Source of the DNA: Triglochin maritima
Lineage: Eukaryota > Streptophyta > Magnoliopsida > Alismatales > Juncaginaceae
Direction: 5' to 3'
NCBI GenBank assembly: GCA_963682175.1
Contig: OY821788.1
Location: forward strand, 16,882,001 to 16,946,000
Length of the DNA stretch: 64,000 nucleotides
Under the pieces are notes generated by a model. It saw only the letters and a list, made by a program, of their open reading frames with translations. It ran no database searches and was not told where the DNA came from. Made by a program: the position numbers and the translations under genes. Position 1 is the first letter of the stretch. Each line of letters opens with the position of its first letter. Below are positions 1 through 10,152 of the stretch, piece after piece.

Positions 1-924
1 GAATATATATGTTTAAGTTCAAGAGCTCAAGTAAATTGTAGTCACCAAAACTAACAAAAAACCAATAGCTTTTGGTCAATCAAGAATTAAGAATGAGATT
101 TTTAAGCCATGCACAGATTCTTGTGTCATCTCAACTAATTAACAAAACTGCTTAGCAACCATGACAATTTATGTATGTACGTTAACTAAAATCACCAAAA
201 ACACGAGATGAGTTCAAATCACCAAAAACACAAGAGCAGTTCATTCTTCCGCCTAAATCTAATCCCAACCAAAAGCAATAGAAATTCCAACGACCAGAAC
301 TTCCTTACAGCAAATCAGCCAACCAAATCCCCATATAATCACCAAAAACCAATAGTTTACTGAAAACATAAATACATAAAACACATAAAACCGTTTAGTC
401 CAACAAATATGGAAACGGGGGAAAGCTAATTTATGAACCCCAACACAAAATCCCAAAACCATATTTAACATATATTTCAATAAGGTAGCTTAAACACTCC
501 ATATCTCCAATATCCACAACCAAATCTAACATCCAAAACCAAACATTCCGAAAATCGGTTCCTAAGCCCACAAGATGGAGTAATTAGAAGTGTCTAACTC
601 AGACACCGACCAACAAGCCCACTTCTTGTGTGCAATATATCAAGTGGGATGACGACGATGAACTTCGCGGGCTGGTCCGGACTCTGGAGCGGGAGGTGGC
701 CAGAGCAAACTAGTGGGTTGAAGAAACGTAGGTGCAGCTGGTGGTGGACGGTGGAAGGTCAGGATCGGAGAGGTGAATGTCGGGTTCGGAGGGATCTGGA
801 AGGAAGGGTTATGAGACAATCTCATTCTCGATGTCATGACCAGAATGTCGTTGTTTGTGTAGTTGCATGGCGACTTTTGGGACCCCTAGGTCTTGACTTT
901 CTCATTCAACTTTGTGACCTAGGA
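1..924. other. AT-rich sequence without a supported gene
   Basis: No reading frame here has recognisable motifs. The stretch from about 600 to 830 is richer in G and C and, in one frame, reads as an acidic, coil-like peptide (DDDDELRGL then LEREVARA), but stops follow at once. It may be the eroded edge of the retroelement remnant that begins near 925. Confidence 0.4.
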
Positions 925-1203
925 CCGAGGGAGGTGAGGCATTTGAGACTGTGGAGAGTCGTGGGTAGGCATTGTCTAGCCTAAGGACCTATAGTCAACC
1001 TTAGGTTTTTTGATCTTGTTTGCTAGCTTAGGCTTCTACCTAATTCCACTACCTATGGTAGTTCTTATGGCTTCTTCTCTTCTCACGTGAGTCATCTTCT
1101 CCTCTACTTCTATAGTTTAGTCTCCTCCCCTTTACACCCTTTCTCTTAGTGTTTTAGGGTCAAGTAGAGCACTTTTAGTCGATTTTGGAGTGTTATTATC
1201 GAG

Positions 1204-1936
1204 ATGGACAGTTACATGGTGACCATTTATTTCATTATCGGAACACATATAGTTCTCCCTTGTATAAGTCATGCATACTGGGGTGCCTCATACAACTACC
1301 GAAGAGGTTTGGGATAATTTTAATTGTGTTGCTAAGCAGTCTTTAGATTCGGGGTGATATGAGAGAGGCACGAACTACTAGATCATCATCTAGTTGTGTT
1401 GGATCATACGTTGGTGAAGAAATTGAGTCATTACAAGAAACTTTGGCCTCTTTCGTGCGTGTGGTAGTGGGTTTGAGCTCATCGATGTTGCAGAAACCAT
1501 GTCAGATGACCAAAGTGGTTTAAGTGGTCATGTATTCGACGAATATTCGTATGTTTCTCCCAAAGCCTAATATGATGATGTTTTTTCACAAAGTACTCAT
1601 TATGATCCATACGCATTCGTGTATAGCCCAGGGAGGACATATTCATGGTGAAACCACAAAAGTTCTTAGTATCATACATAATGCCCACCCCGATATCCAC
1701 CTCCCAAATACCAACACCCAACTACCAATTATTGGATTCATCCTCAACCCATGAACACCCAACTCATAAATTTCAAACTTTCTGACTGGAGCCTCCTAGT
1801 TGACCACAGACTTGATTCCTTAGAACAAACCCTCCAAACGTTCATGCAAACCCCTAAAAATATGATCAAGTCCAATATGAAGTCCTTGCAAACTTTGGAA
1901 ATGCAAGTGAGTCAGATGACACAACAATTAAGTTAA
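1204..1936 (+). pseudogene. Broken gag of an OTA-type gypsy element
   Basis: The start follows the same GAGATGGAC context as E1 gag. Pieces in different frames match E1 Gag: an EEVWDNF segment (E1 EEAWHTF), MREARTTRSS then GSYVGEEIESL (E1 MREPPAARSS then GSYQVE), HYDPYAFVYSPGR (E1 NNPYSHSYNPGW), and a final coil-like LEMQVSQMTQQLS (E1 LEMQVSQLAHQL). The N-terminal half of the Gag core is mostly missing, and frameshifts and stops separate the pieces. Gag would form the particle that packages the element RNA; this copy cannot encode it. Confidence 0.7.
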
Positions 1937-2129
1937 CGTGAGGATGGTGGCCTTTCTTGTCAACATGAGGATTCATCTTTTGATATCAAACCACCACCAC
2001 AACCACAAATTCAAAAAAACATTGTTTAAAAGTCAAAAATCTAGTTAGTCTGTAAGACTTGGGGCTTCAATTCACAACTTCTTGATATTCGATCCAAATT
2101 CAGAATAACATGGACTAGCTTGATTTTGA

Positions 2130-2421
2130 GTTGGCACAGGATTGTGCCTTATCTTTTGTCTTGTGGACCTTGAGTCACATGATCTTAATGTCGCACCCCT
2201 CAAGGACCCACCCTTGGTGGACCAGAAGCTCCTTAATACCCTTATGTTGGCTGAAAGACCCACTTTTTGTTTGTCTGGTGTTAGGCAAGCATAATGAGGT
2301 TCTTGACTTCATTCATACACACTGGCCTATTAGATGGAGAGTTTGGATTGATGATCATGATTTTAATACCAAAATGGGGGGAACTCTTCTTCTGTTGCGC
2401 AATTACTGCGAAACTCCTTAG
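2130..2421 (+). pseudogene. Tail-region remnant downstream of gag, family B
   Basis: The frame contains AQDCALSF and later GKHNEV, then WRVWIDDHDFN. The minus-strand remnant at 59137-59799 has QDCALSF, GKHSEV and WRVWIDDHDLN in the same order, so this is a shared tail of the family. The middle part in the other copy (SPVALEPHDL) is a single unit of the ALEPH repeat that is amplified in E1 and E2. No catalytic motif is visible. Confidence 0.55.
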
Positions 2422-2760
2422 AGGTTCGAGCTCTTTCAGGTTGATCCTTCAAATTAGAAGCTTTTGCATCTAATTCATCAACCTCTTCTGATATCTGGTG
2501 CACTTTGTGAGGGGGACCCATAAATGACTATGGTCTCACATTCCCATTCCAGATACATTGATCTACTAAGGGGTTCTTACTCGTTGTCTTTCGGCATAGG
2601 ACAACGGGAGCCTCTTTTGTATATTGTTAAAATAAAAAAAAAACATTGGTTGTCGTGAATCCACTTCTTGAGTATTTCAGCTCCATTTTTTAATGTATTT
2701 GTATTACCTTCTTAAGTATCTCATAGGTTTTAGAGAATTTAGGTTTATGTCCATTAACAT

Positions 2761-3020
2761 AACTATCAACTCTTGAAACAAACACTCACCTCACACTTGT
2801 CCCTATGAGCCTTACAACTAAAGCATGCTTTAACCATTCACATAGTAGGGAAAGATGCATGTATGTAACATAAGCATTGAACAATATAATGTGGATAAAA
2901 GAAAAGATGAATACATGTAAGGTCTACAAATGTTGCATGACCTAGATGGCAATCAATCTAATTTTTGGCTTTGAGTTTAAGAGGTCAGGTTGTCTTAAAA
3001 AAGGGATCATGCATGTTCAT
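2761..3020 (-). mobile_element. Reverse-oriented leader fragment of an OTA element
   Basis: The reverse complement resembles the leader just after the primer site of E1 and E2 (about 24600-24800): the run with AAAACTCAAAG, then the ATTGATTGCCATCTAGGTCATGCA region. No primer site or LTR end remains. It is wedged between the plus-strand family B remnant and the truncated 5' LTR of E1, which points to rearrangement rather than a clean insertion. Confidence 0.55.
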
Positions 3021-3294
3021 GGGTTCTCATATTGAAGAGAAGAGCCATGAAAGGAGCCAAAAGTAGGAAAAAGGACTTAATTGTGAGACCTGGGGACTAA
3101 GATGCAAGGGAGAAGGACCTGATCGTAAGACCGAAGGACCTAAGAGCTAAACAGGAAACTCCACACCATCATGGGGAGTATTTTGGCAATTCGATTCGGG
3201 TCGGAGCTCCAACAAACCAAGTAGATGCATCCAAGACCAAGAAATACTTCAAGCAAAGCCCAACACAAAAAGCAGACGGATCTTGGCCTTATAG

Positions 3295-3331
3295 ACCACC
3301 AATTGGCGGTATGGAACCGCCAATTGGCGGT
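3295..3331. promoter_or_regulatory. Paired CCGCCAATTGGCGG palindromes in U3
   Basis: Two near-identical palindromes stand side by side, 3295-3310 (one mismatch) and 3316-3331 (perfect, ACCGCCAATTGGCGGT). They lie about 120 bp upstream of the TATA box. The same motif is found in the U3 of every OTA LTR here that keeps this part, and again after the primer site. Its function is unknown. Confidence 0.7.
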
Positions 3332-3452
3332 CTGGATCATCCCAGATCCGTTAATATTTCTCCTGGACTTGTATTAATGTTTGTTTAGGCTATTTTTGGT
3401 ATTGGTTTAGTCCCACATCAGGGGATTGTCCCGGTTTCGCTTTTTCCATGCT

Positions 3453-3460
3453 TATAAATA
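3453..3460 (+). promoter_or_regulatory. TATA box of E1 5' LTR
   Basis: TATAAATA followed by GAACTC lies in a conserved block shared by all OTA LTRs in the window (12471, 21940, 36332). Transcription would be expected to start about 30 bp downstream. Confidence 0.7.
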
Positions 3461-4492
3461 GAACTCTTCACCTTCCATTGTATCCATCTCTCTCTTTGGT
3501 GGCCATCTTCCCTACTAAGAGTGAAGCCTTGAAGCAAAACTCTGGTGGAGGAAGGGCTGCTTGTAATTTGAATGAGTTAATAATAGATGTTTTCATTAGC
3601 TTGTTAATTCTTTCGTAGTTAATTTCCTTTAATGTGTTTGCTTTGGTGCTTGTTTTGTTTTATGCTTCTTTAATATTTCTTGCTTGATTAGTATAGTTTT
3701 ATTTCAGTATAATGCTTCATTTTGTTAGAGTAGTTAGTTTAAATATGTGTGAGTAGTTCCATCCCCATTTGGGGGTGGAGAAATATGTGATATAATCATG
3801 TAGTGTATTAAGTGTGTGTTATCTTAATCCCTTGAGCTTTATATGATTTCCATAACCATCTAATGGGTCTCCACTCTTATCTTTGATATGGTAATGCTCT
3901 TGAATGAAGCTTAGCCTATGCTTTGATTAGTGGACCTATTTTATGGGTAATGATAAGGTTAGGATATGGATGAAATTAATATTGGAAACACAAGTTGTAG
4001 TGTATGTACTCTTGTTGCCTTTACCTTGGTTAATGTCTTGTATGTTTTAATGATATAGTCCTATCTTAATTCATGTAGAGGCATAGTAAGGTCTAATCTT
4101 TATACTTGAGTTCATTTAGTTTCATTTCAATTATTGTCTTGTATGTTTTAATGATGTAGTCTTATCTTAATTCATGTGGAGGCAAAGTTGGATGTAGTTT
4201 TATGATCTCATGCACTACATGTTGTGAGGAGCTCAATGAACACACACACACACACACTTCTTTATGTTCACATTTTTCTCTAGCTCCTTTGGGGTTTAGT
4301 TTTCTTGCTTCTCTTCCATTTCCATTTGCACCTTAGTGTAGTTTAGTGTAACCAACCTTTCTCTCTTTTATTTACCACTCGCCTTTGCACAAACAAAACG
4401 TCGACACACCTCCCAGTGGACGACCCGTATTTGCCACCGATTCAACGTGGCCGTGCACTTGCGGTTTAATATAAAACGGTCTATCAAGTTTT

Positions 4493-4510
4493 TGGCGCCG
4501 TTGCCGGGGA
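4493..4510 (+). promoter_or_regulatory. Primer binding site, tRNA-Asp type (E1)
   Basis: TGGCGCCGTTGCCGGGGA is complementary to the 3' end of plant tRNA-Asp including CCA. It begins six bases after the LTR end, which fixes the orientation and the LTR boundary. This primer type is usual for Athila/Tat-clade elements. Confidence 0.93.
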
Positions 4511-4646
4511 GGTGCTCTATCCAGACGTTGGTTTGGACGATTCGAGTGGTTTTTAATTTTTTCTTTCCAGTTTTTCTTAGTTTCAAGGAACCATCGGATC
4601 AAGGGGAGGCTACTGGACAAGTTTAAGAACAAAAGACTCAACAGTG

Positions 4647-4684
4647 ACCGCCAATCAGCGGTCTGGGACCGCCGATTGGCGGCC
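4647..4684 (+). promoter_or_regulatory. Two palindromic hairpins in the E1 leader
   Basis: Two copies of the U3 palindrome (4647-4662 and 4668-4684), one with an imperfect centre, lie about 140 nt after the primer site. E2 has the pair at 24461-24497, and the minus-strand element has it at 20121-20157. In RNA each would form a stem-loop with a self-complementary loop. Confidence 0.65.
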
Positions 4685-7189
4685 TGGTGAGCATCTTTCA
4701 TCTTCATTTTTGTTCTGGTAGTTTGTGATTTTATATTAGTTGTCTGGGAGCACAATCTTGCATATTCTGATTTCTAGTTTGCTCCCAGATCATTAAACCA
4801 ATCCCCATTAATCAACTTGGCCTTAAAATTCAAAGCAAAAGACTAGACGTTCTTATTTGTTTAGGTCACGCATCATGTATTGACTTAGGCACGTAGTTGT
4901 GTTTTCTTTTAGCTTTATTTTCAGTTGTTGAGGGCTGGCGTGAGGTACGCAATTTCCTACACTCATTCATTCATCTCGTATGCCCATGCATTAGTTAGTA
5001 GGAATTGCATCAGGACAAGAGTGAGGGAGCGTTTGATTGGAGCGATTGATTGCTAGATTTAGGATCAAAACGCTATTAAGGAGGGGCTGTCCCATAAAAG
5101 ATAAGGTGGGAGATTTCATCACCGTTTCCTTGGCCCCAAAAATCACTCTTAATCAAGCCTTAACTAAAAGCAAGTAGACATTGGCCCTAGGATTGCGGGC
5201 GCACTAGGAGAGTAATCAAGTTGAGACCGTCATGGCCTGATCGGCGTTGCCTACCTTGTCGATAGTAGGAGGTACTGGATCTTCTAATCTGCTATCACTT
5301 GCTGGGCATTGTGGTCTTCGTTGTAGGGAGGTGAGACGTGTCGAGGCTAGTGACCTCGAAGTTAGGCGTCGTCTAGCCTAAGGCCCCTTTGCCTTACATT
5401 GTTTGAGCCGTGCTTGCTAGTTAGGCTTCTACCTGATTCCAGTACCCACGCTAGCTCTAGGGATTCTTCCCTCCTCACTTGAGTCCTCTCCTCATCTATT
5501 CTGTAGGTATAGTCTCCTCCTCTAGTACACCTTCTGTTGTGTGTTATTTTAGAGTCGAGTCGAGCATTTTATGCGAGGTTGGGCTCGTTTTGGTGAGAGT
5601 GCTCGACTCGAGAGAGTGCATTCTTCTGAGATGGACGGTCTTGGTGATCGACCATCTCCACCTCGTGCTCCTTTGGAGCATGAGGCCGAGTTCTCTCGCG
5701 GTGATGGGGGAGACCGGGTTCCATACATGGAATACCTCGGTCCGCTTCCGCCACCACGTAGACCTCCTTATCCTCCTCCTCTGACTCGAGAGGAAAGGAG
5801 ATTCGGTCCGGATCGAGTTCTTGGTGCACCACCACCTTTAGCTCGACAGGATAGACCGATGACTTTGTGGGAGCGGACCCATTCTGTTCGGGCCGTGCAA
5901 CCTTCTTGCATAGTTGTTCCCCCTGCTCGCAGGAACAACTATGAGCTGAAACCTCAATATATGAGCATGCTTCCAACCTTTACTGCCAATAAGGAGGATC
6001 CGTATATCTTTATACGTGAATTCGAGGAAGTATGCTCCATGTTCAAGCTTCAACAGCTTGACGAGGATTCAGTCCGGTTGAGGAAGATTTCTTTCGCATT
6101 GAAGGATAATGCGAAGAAATGGATGTATAGCCTCCCGGCGAGCTCGATTCGGTCTTGGGATGACTTTGTGACCGTCTTTCTGAAGAGATTTTTCCCTCAA
6201 AGGAAAACTCAACAGATACAGCACCAGATACATCAAATGTATCAGACCGAGACCGAATCTTTTCATGGTTTCTTAGAGAGGTTCAAGGACCTTCTCTAGC
6301 AATGCCCTCATCATGGACTTGAGCTGTTGTAGCTGTGCCAGATTATTTATGAGGGCATCAACTACAGCACCCGCACATTGTTGGAGTTGATGTGTCAGGG
6401 TGACTTCCAAATGAAACCCATCGAAGAGGCATGGCATACTTTTGAGTCTATGGCTGAACGTACCTTCGAGTGGGATACCATGAGAGAACCACCAGCCGCC
6501 AGGTCTTCTGGTCTAGCTGGATCTTATCAAGTTGAGACATCGATCGCGTATGAGGCGAAAATGGCTGCTCTCATGTGTAGGATTGAGAGTTTAGAGTTGG
6601 ACCGAGCTCCTGTAGCTCAGGTCGCTACTCCCGGGTGTGGTAGGTGTGGACTTACGGGCCATGATGACTTGGAATGCGCTTACGCTCCAAGGGATACTGA
6701 GCATGCAAATGCGATGTATCAACAGAGACCCCGTAACAACCCGTACAGTCACTCCTACAACCCGGGATGGCATAACCATCCTAAATTCTCTTGGGGGCCT
6801 AGTGGGGGTAACGGTCAGAGCTCGCACGCTCAACCTCAACCTCCACCTTATCAACCTCCACGCCCATCGACGACCTACCAACCTCCACATCAAAGGTCTC
6901 AGAACCACAATTACCAGCCTCCTCATGCCTCATCGTTGGGTTATTCCAACCAGACTCCACCACCCCAGCGGGTTGACCCCAAGGACCCTTCTTGTGATCC
7001 AACCCTTCAAGCGTTGCACAGTACAGTCAAAGCTTTGGAAATGCAAGTTAGCCAGTTGGCTCATCAACTCCATGAATGTGAGAAGGGTCAGTTCCCGAGT
7101 CAACCTGAGATGAATCCTCGGTGTGAGAACCAAATCCTTTTGATTAAGGTTAATTAGGTTTAAGAACTTTAAGCCTAATTAAGTGAGAG

Positions 7190-7197
7190 TATATAAA
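7190..7197 (+). promoter_or_regulatory. TATA box of the solo LTR
   Basis: TATATAAA lies about 70 bp into the LTR, followed by a pyrimidine-rich stretch (7200-7290) typical of plant LTR leaders. That would give a very short U3. Confidence 0.5.
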
Positions 7198-7569
7198 CCT
7201 AACCCAACCCTTTTCATCCCATTTTCCTCTTTTCTCATTTCCTTTCCTCTCTTTTTCTTCTCTCTCCCTCAACACTTTTCTCCCTCCCTTGTAGTTCGTC
7301 GGTGGAAGAAGAAGGAGTTGCGGGTGCGCCGGCAAGTCGAGGTCGCCGGAGATCAAGTAAGGTGTGGAGATCCGCGTTCATGTGAGGAGTTCGCCGGAGA
7401 TACGCTCTTTCTCGTGGAGGATCGTCGTTGCTCTTCGGAAGATTCTTCAAGCTTCCAAGGTATGCCAAGCCTTGCTTTTACGCTCACCAAGGTTGTGTGG
7501 GTGTTTGAGTGTTCGACGGTAGGCCGAATGGCTCATCGGAATAGAGTGGCAGGAGTTCCTGCTCTGTTT

Positions 7570-8190
7570 CGGTCGATCGGTGCTCAATTCGGTCGACCGG
7601 TTGTAGTGTAATTCAGGCGCTCTCGCTCGAATCGGTCGAACGATACCATATTGGTGGTCGACCGATTGTACGTTTGAGCGAGAGGATGAAGACCCTGAGT
7701 GTTTTCGGTCGACCGGGTCCCCTTTGTCGGTCGACCGAATGCACTGTAGTATGTCGGTTGGGGGCGTTGACCTTCTAAACGGTCGACCGCCTCTTTGACC
7801 AAGTTCGACCGGACGTACTGTTTTAAGTCAGTTGGGGGTGTAGACTTCTAAACGGTCGACCGCCCTGAGATCCCGTTCGACCGATGACTTAAGACGACTT
7901 AAGTGTGGTTCGACCGATTCATATTTCGGTCGACCGGTAATGACTTTGAAGAATGTTGAAGTCCCTGTGGTTTTTCGGTCGACCGGAAGCCCATTGTCGT
8001 TCGACCGTTGGGATGTGTTATTTAATATTTATTTTGTGGCGTAGACCTTCTAAACGGTCGACCGTCCAGAGACTTTTGTTCGACCGTTTTGATGTTTTTC
8101 GTGGTTCGACCGTTGGATTGTGGTTCGAACCAATTACCGGTTTTAACGACCAACCGGTCGACCGTATGACCTTTTTCGGTCGACCGTTGG
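7570..8190. repeat. Array of GGTCGACC palindromes in LTR
   Basis: The core CGGTCGACCG, in perfect and one-mismatch forms, recurs every 20-50 bp in an otherwise unique context. Several units are paired with a diverged GTTCGACCG copy. The same motif arrays lie in the gypsy D LTR (54380-54920) and in an unrelated LTR family (23050-23550, 39400-39860). Confidence 0.8.
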
Positions 8191-8341
8191 AGCCCAGTAT
8201 TTGCTTTGATTGTTTTGAGCGCATTGGTGCGTGGATTTCATTTACTGCTTATGTTCCCATGATATGACATGTGCATTGAGACCTAGGTAGTAGACCTGTG
8301 GGACCATATTCCCCTTTGCATGATCTATATGTGATGATTGT

Positions 8342-8480
8342 CGGCCTGTGTGGCGACAGAGATGACCTTAGCCTTTGTAGCGAAGGAGATGACCCTAGCC
8401 TGTGTGGCGACGGAGATGACTGTTAGCCCATGTGCAATAGAGTTCTGTGCCTTAGCCTGTGTGGCGACGGAGATGACCGA
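8342..8480 (+). repeat. Short tandem repeat of about 27 bp in the solo LTR
   Basis: Units of the form GCCTGTGTGGCGACGGAGAT followed by GACC and a few bases occur three times in a row and once more at about 8454. A further pair of units with GACCGATGTTGTTCCGG follows at 8478-8525. There is no sign of coding function. Confidence 0.7.
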
Positions 8481-9593
8481 CCGATGTTGTTCCGGTAGAT
8501 GTGCTCGACCGATGTTGTTCCGGCGAGTGTGATCGTCCAGCTGTGGCACGGCAGGCGAGTATGACCGACCAGAGCGACAGTTCTGGCGAATTTTGGTCCT
8601 CGACCACTGATCAGATCTGATGATGACTCGGAATTGCGTGCGACCCTCACCGAACTCATATGACTAGTGTAGCTGCGAGTGGGGGTGTGTCGCGTATTTT
8701 CCGTATGACTGCATGTGCCTGCGGTGGGTATCTACGGATGTCCAAAACTAGACTTGTGACTAATGACTATTATGACCTTTATGACCCGTCAGGGAATGAT
8801 CAGTTATGATTTATGTTTGACATAATACTAGTATGACAGGTCATGATTTGCATTGCATGTAGGTGGGTTTGGCATACGGGGTTTCCTTCGGGAAACTCAC
8901 GACATTGTTGTTTGCTTCCAAGTTCCCTCTTCGGAAGCTGCTTGGGTGGTGACCGAGGACGAGTGCATCTTGGAGTCGGGTCCTCGTGTCGGTTTTGAGG
9001 TTATCATGACTACTTGTATATCTGTATATTGTATTTTGATGTAGTCATTCTTTTGACAACTCCTGTATACGGTGCAGCACCATATATTATATATATATTT
9101 TCGAGTAGCGTCCCCTGTGTTGATGTTTATCCTTTGATTTTCATTTATTTAAAAGTTTAAATTTTCCGCTGTTTTCGGGGATGTTACACTCGGGGTACCC
9201 ATTCTCAAGGAAGGCCACCTGTACCTCATGCTACCTCTGAACCGACCCATCACATTAATGTGATTCATACTTTGAGGTCTGGTAAGGAGGTGCATAACCA
9301 CATTGGGGTGCCTTCCTTGTCATCACCATCTCTTGGTGTCACCAGACCTGCGGTGATACTTGCATCTCTGAGGGAGCCGGATCCTGAGGTTCCCTCCACC
9401 AATACTTCCAGGAAGGAGCCTGATCCTGAGGTTCCTTCTACATTTCCTTCGACAATGGGGCCGAACCCTGAGGTCCCCTTGTCTCCTTTTGTGTCAAAGG
9501 AATCAGATTCTGAGGTCCCCACTCATGCTTCTTTGGACCAGAATTCTGATGTTCCTTCGCACCCTTATGCCCCGAAGGCGCCATTCCCTTAGC

Positions 9594-10152
9594 GCCTTAA
9601 AAAGAAAACCTCAGATCAGCATGACAAGATGCTTGAGATGTTTAGGCAAGTTAAGGTGAACATCCCTCTGTTGGAGGTGATTCAGCAAATGCCACCATAT
9701 GCCAAGGTTCTCAAGGACTTATACACCAAGAAGAGAAAAACTCATGTTCCAAAAAAGCTTTTCTTGCGGCTAACGTGAGTTCTTTGTTGGCACAACCCAT
9801 GCAAGTCAAGTACAAGGACCCTGGCTGTCCTACTATCTCTTGTGTGATTGGTGATGTGTCCATACATCGAGCCTTATTGGACCTTGGTGCATCAGTTAAT
9901 CTTCTTCCATATTCTGTCTACGTCCACCTCGGTCTTGGAGACCTCAAACAAACAAAGACCACTCTTCAATTGGCTGCTAGGTCTATGAAGAAACCGAGGG
10001 GTGTGGTGGAAGATGTGCTGATCAAAGTGGGAGAGTTCATTTATCCAGTTGACTTCTTTGTCTTGGATACTGAACCTGTGCCAAACCCACTTCGGGCAAA
10101 TTCCTGTCATTCTGGGGCGACCATTCCTTGCGACTTCCAATTCATTGATTAA
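9594..10152 (+). pseudogene. Aspartic protease region of E1
   Basis: A linker (DKMLEMFRQVKVNIPLLEVI, YAKVLKDLYTKKRK) leads into KYKDPGCPTISCVIGD and the active-site block RALLDLGASVNLLPYSVY, then LGLGDLK and GEFIYPVDFFVLDTEP. The catalytic triplet reads D-L-G where D-T-G or D-S-G is usual; D-L-G is common in plant OTA elements. The protease would cleave Gag. A one-base loss near 9765, within an A run, puts the first part out of frame. A second frameshift near 10090 separates it from the conserved PVILGRPFLATSN block. Confidence 0.85.

Larger units (their letters stand above)
925..2760 (+). mobile_element. Degenerate OTA-type Ty3/gypsy remnant (family B)
   Basis: From 925 to 1200 the sequence follows, with many changes, the untranslated leader of element E1 (5330-5640), including the CTAGCCTAAGG block and the GAGATGGAC start of gag. 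A broken gag and a tail region follow. The tail matches, in opposite orientation, the remnant at 58338-60225, so the two are copies of one family, related to but distinct from E1 and E2. Neither LTR is present. The right edge is abrupt at about 2760, where reverse-oriented leader sequence begins. Confidence 0.7.
3021..4486 (+). repeat. 5' LTR of E1 (5'-truncated)
   Basis: It aligns along its length with the more complete LTR at 35826-37271 (1446 bp, TGATTGAC start, AATCA end). Here the first 100 or so bases are missing or scrambled. It ends in TATCA at 4486, six bases before the primer site. It carries U3 palindromes, a TATA box, and a CA-dinucleotide run near 4239-4256 that differs in length between copies. 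Confidence 0.85.
7122..9188 (+). mobile_element. Chromovirus-type solo LTR inserted in E1 gag
   Basis: It starts TGTGAGAACC and ends GGGATGTTACA, 2067 bp, with CTCGG on both sides (7117-7121 and 9189-9193). E2 shows the uninterrupted site (CCTCGGGGTACCC). There are no internal coding regions, so this is a solo LTR left by recombination between two LTRs. Its end resembles that of the gypsy D LTR (GAGGACGTTACA at 55701), and both carry GGTCGACC arrays, so it is probably the same lineage. The reading frames inside it (for example 7183-7611) lack motifs. Confidence 0.92.
5631..9593 (+). pseudogene. gag of E1, split by a solo LTR
   Basis: The start is taken at GAGATGGACGG, conserved in E2 (25440) and in the 1204 remnant; an in-frame ATG at 5571 is upstream. 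The order is: proline-rich N-terminus; Gag core (NNYELKPQY, PYIFIREFEEVC, DNAKKWMYSLPASSI, FLKRFFPQRKT); a zinc knuckle CGRCGLTGHDDLEC near 6637 (CX2CX4HX4C); a proline-, glutamine- and histidine-rich stretch; and a coil KALEMQVSQLAHQL. After the solo LTR come repeats of the type EPDPEVPS. Inactivating changes are TAG at 6297, TAG at 6330 (CAG in E2), the 2-kb insertion at 7122 and TAG at 9593. Removing the insertion and one CTCGG restores the frame seen in E2. Confidence 0.85.

Noticed and set aside
628..984. Possible host gene at the left edge
   Set aside because: The frame overlaps a degenerate retroelement leader from about 925 and has no recognisable domain.
5569..5976. Antisense open frame of 135 codons over E1 gag
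   Set aside because: It lies opposite a frame with clear Gag motifs, has no motif of its own, and is not open in E2.
7183..7611. Open frame of 142 codons in the solo LTR
   Set aside because: No domain, composition follows the pyrimidine-rich LTR leader, and the unit is bounded as a solo LTR.
7570..8190. CRISPR-like array of GGTCGACCG repeats
   Set aside because: Spacing is irregular, repeats are only about 10 bp, the motif is a palindrome within an LTR, and the DNA is plant nuclear.
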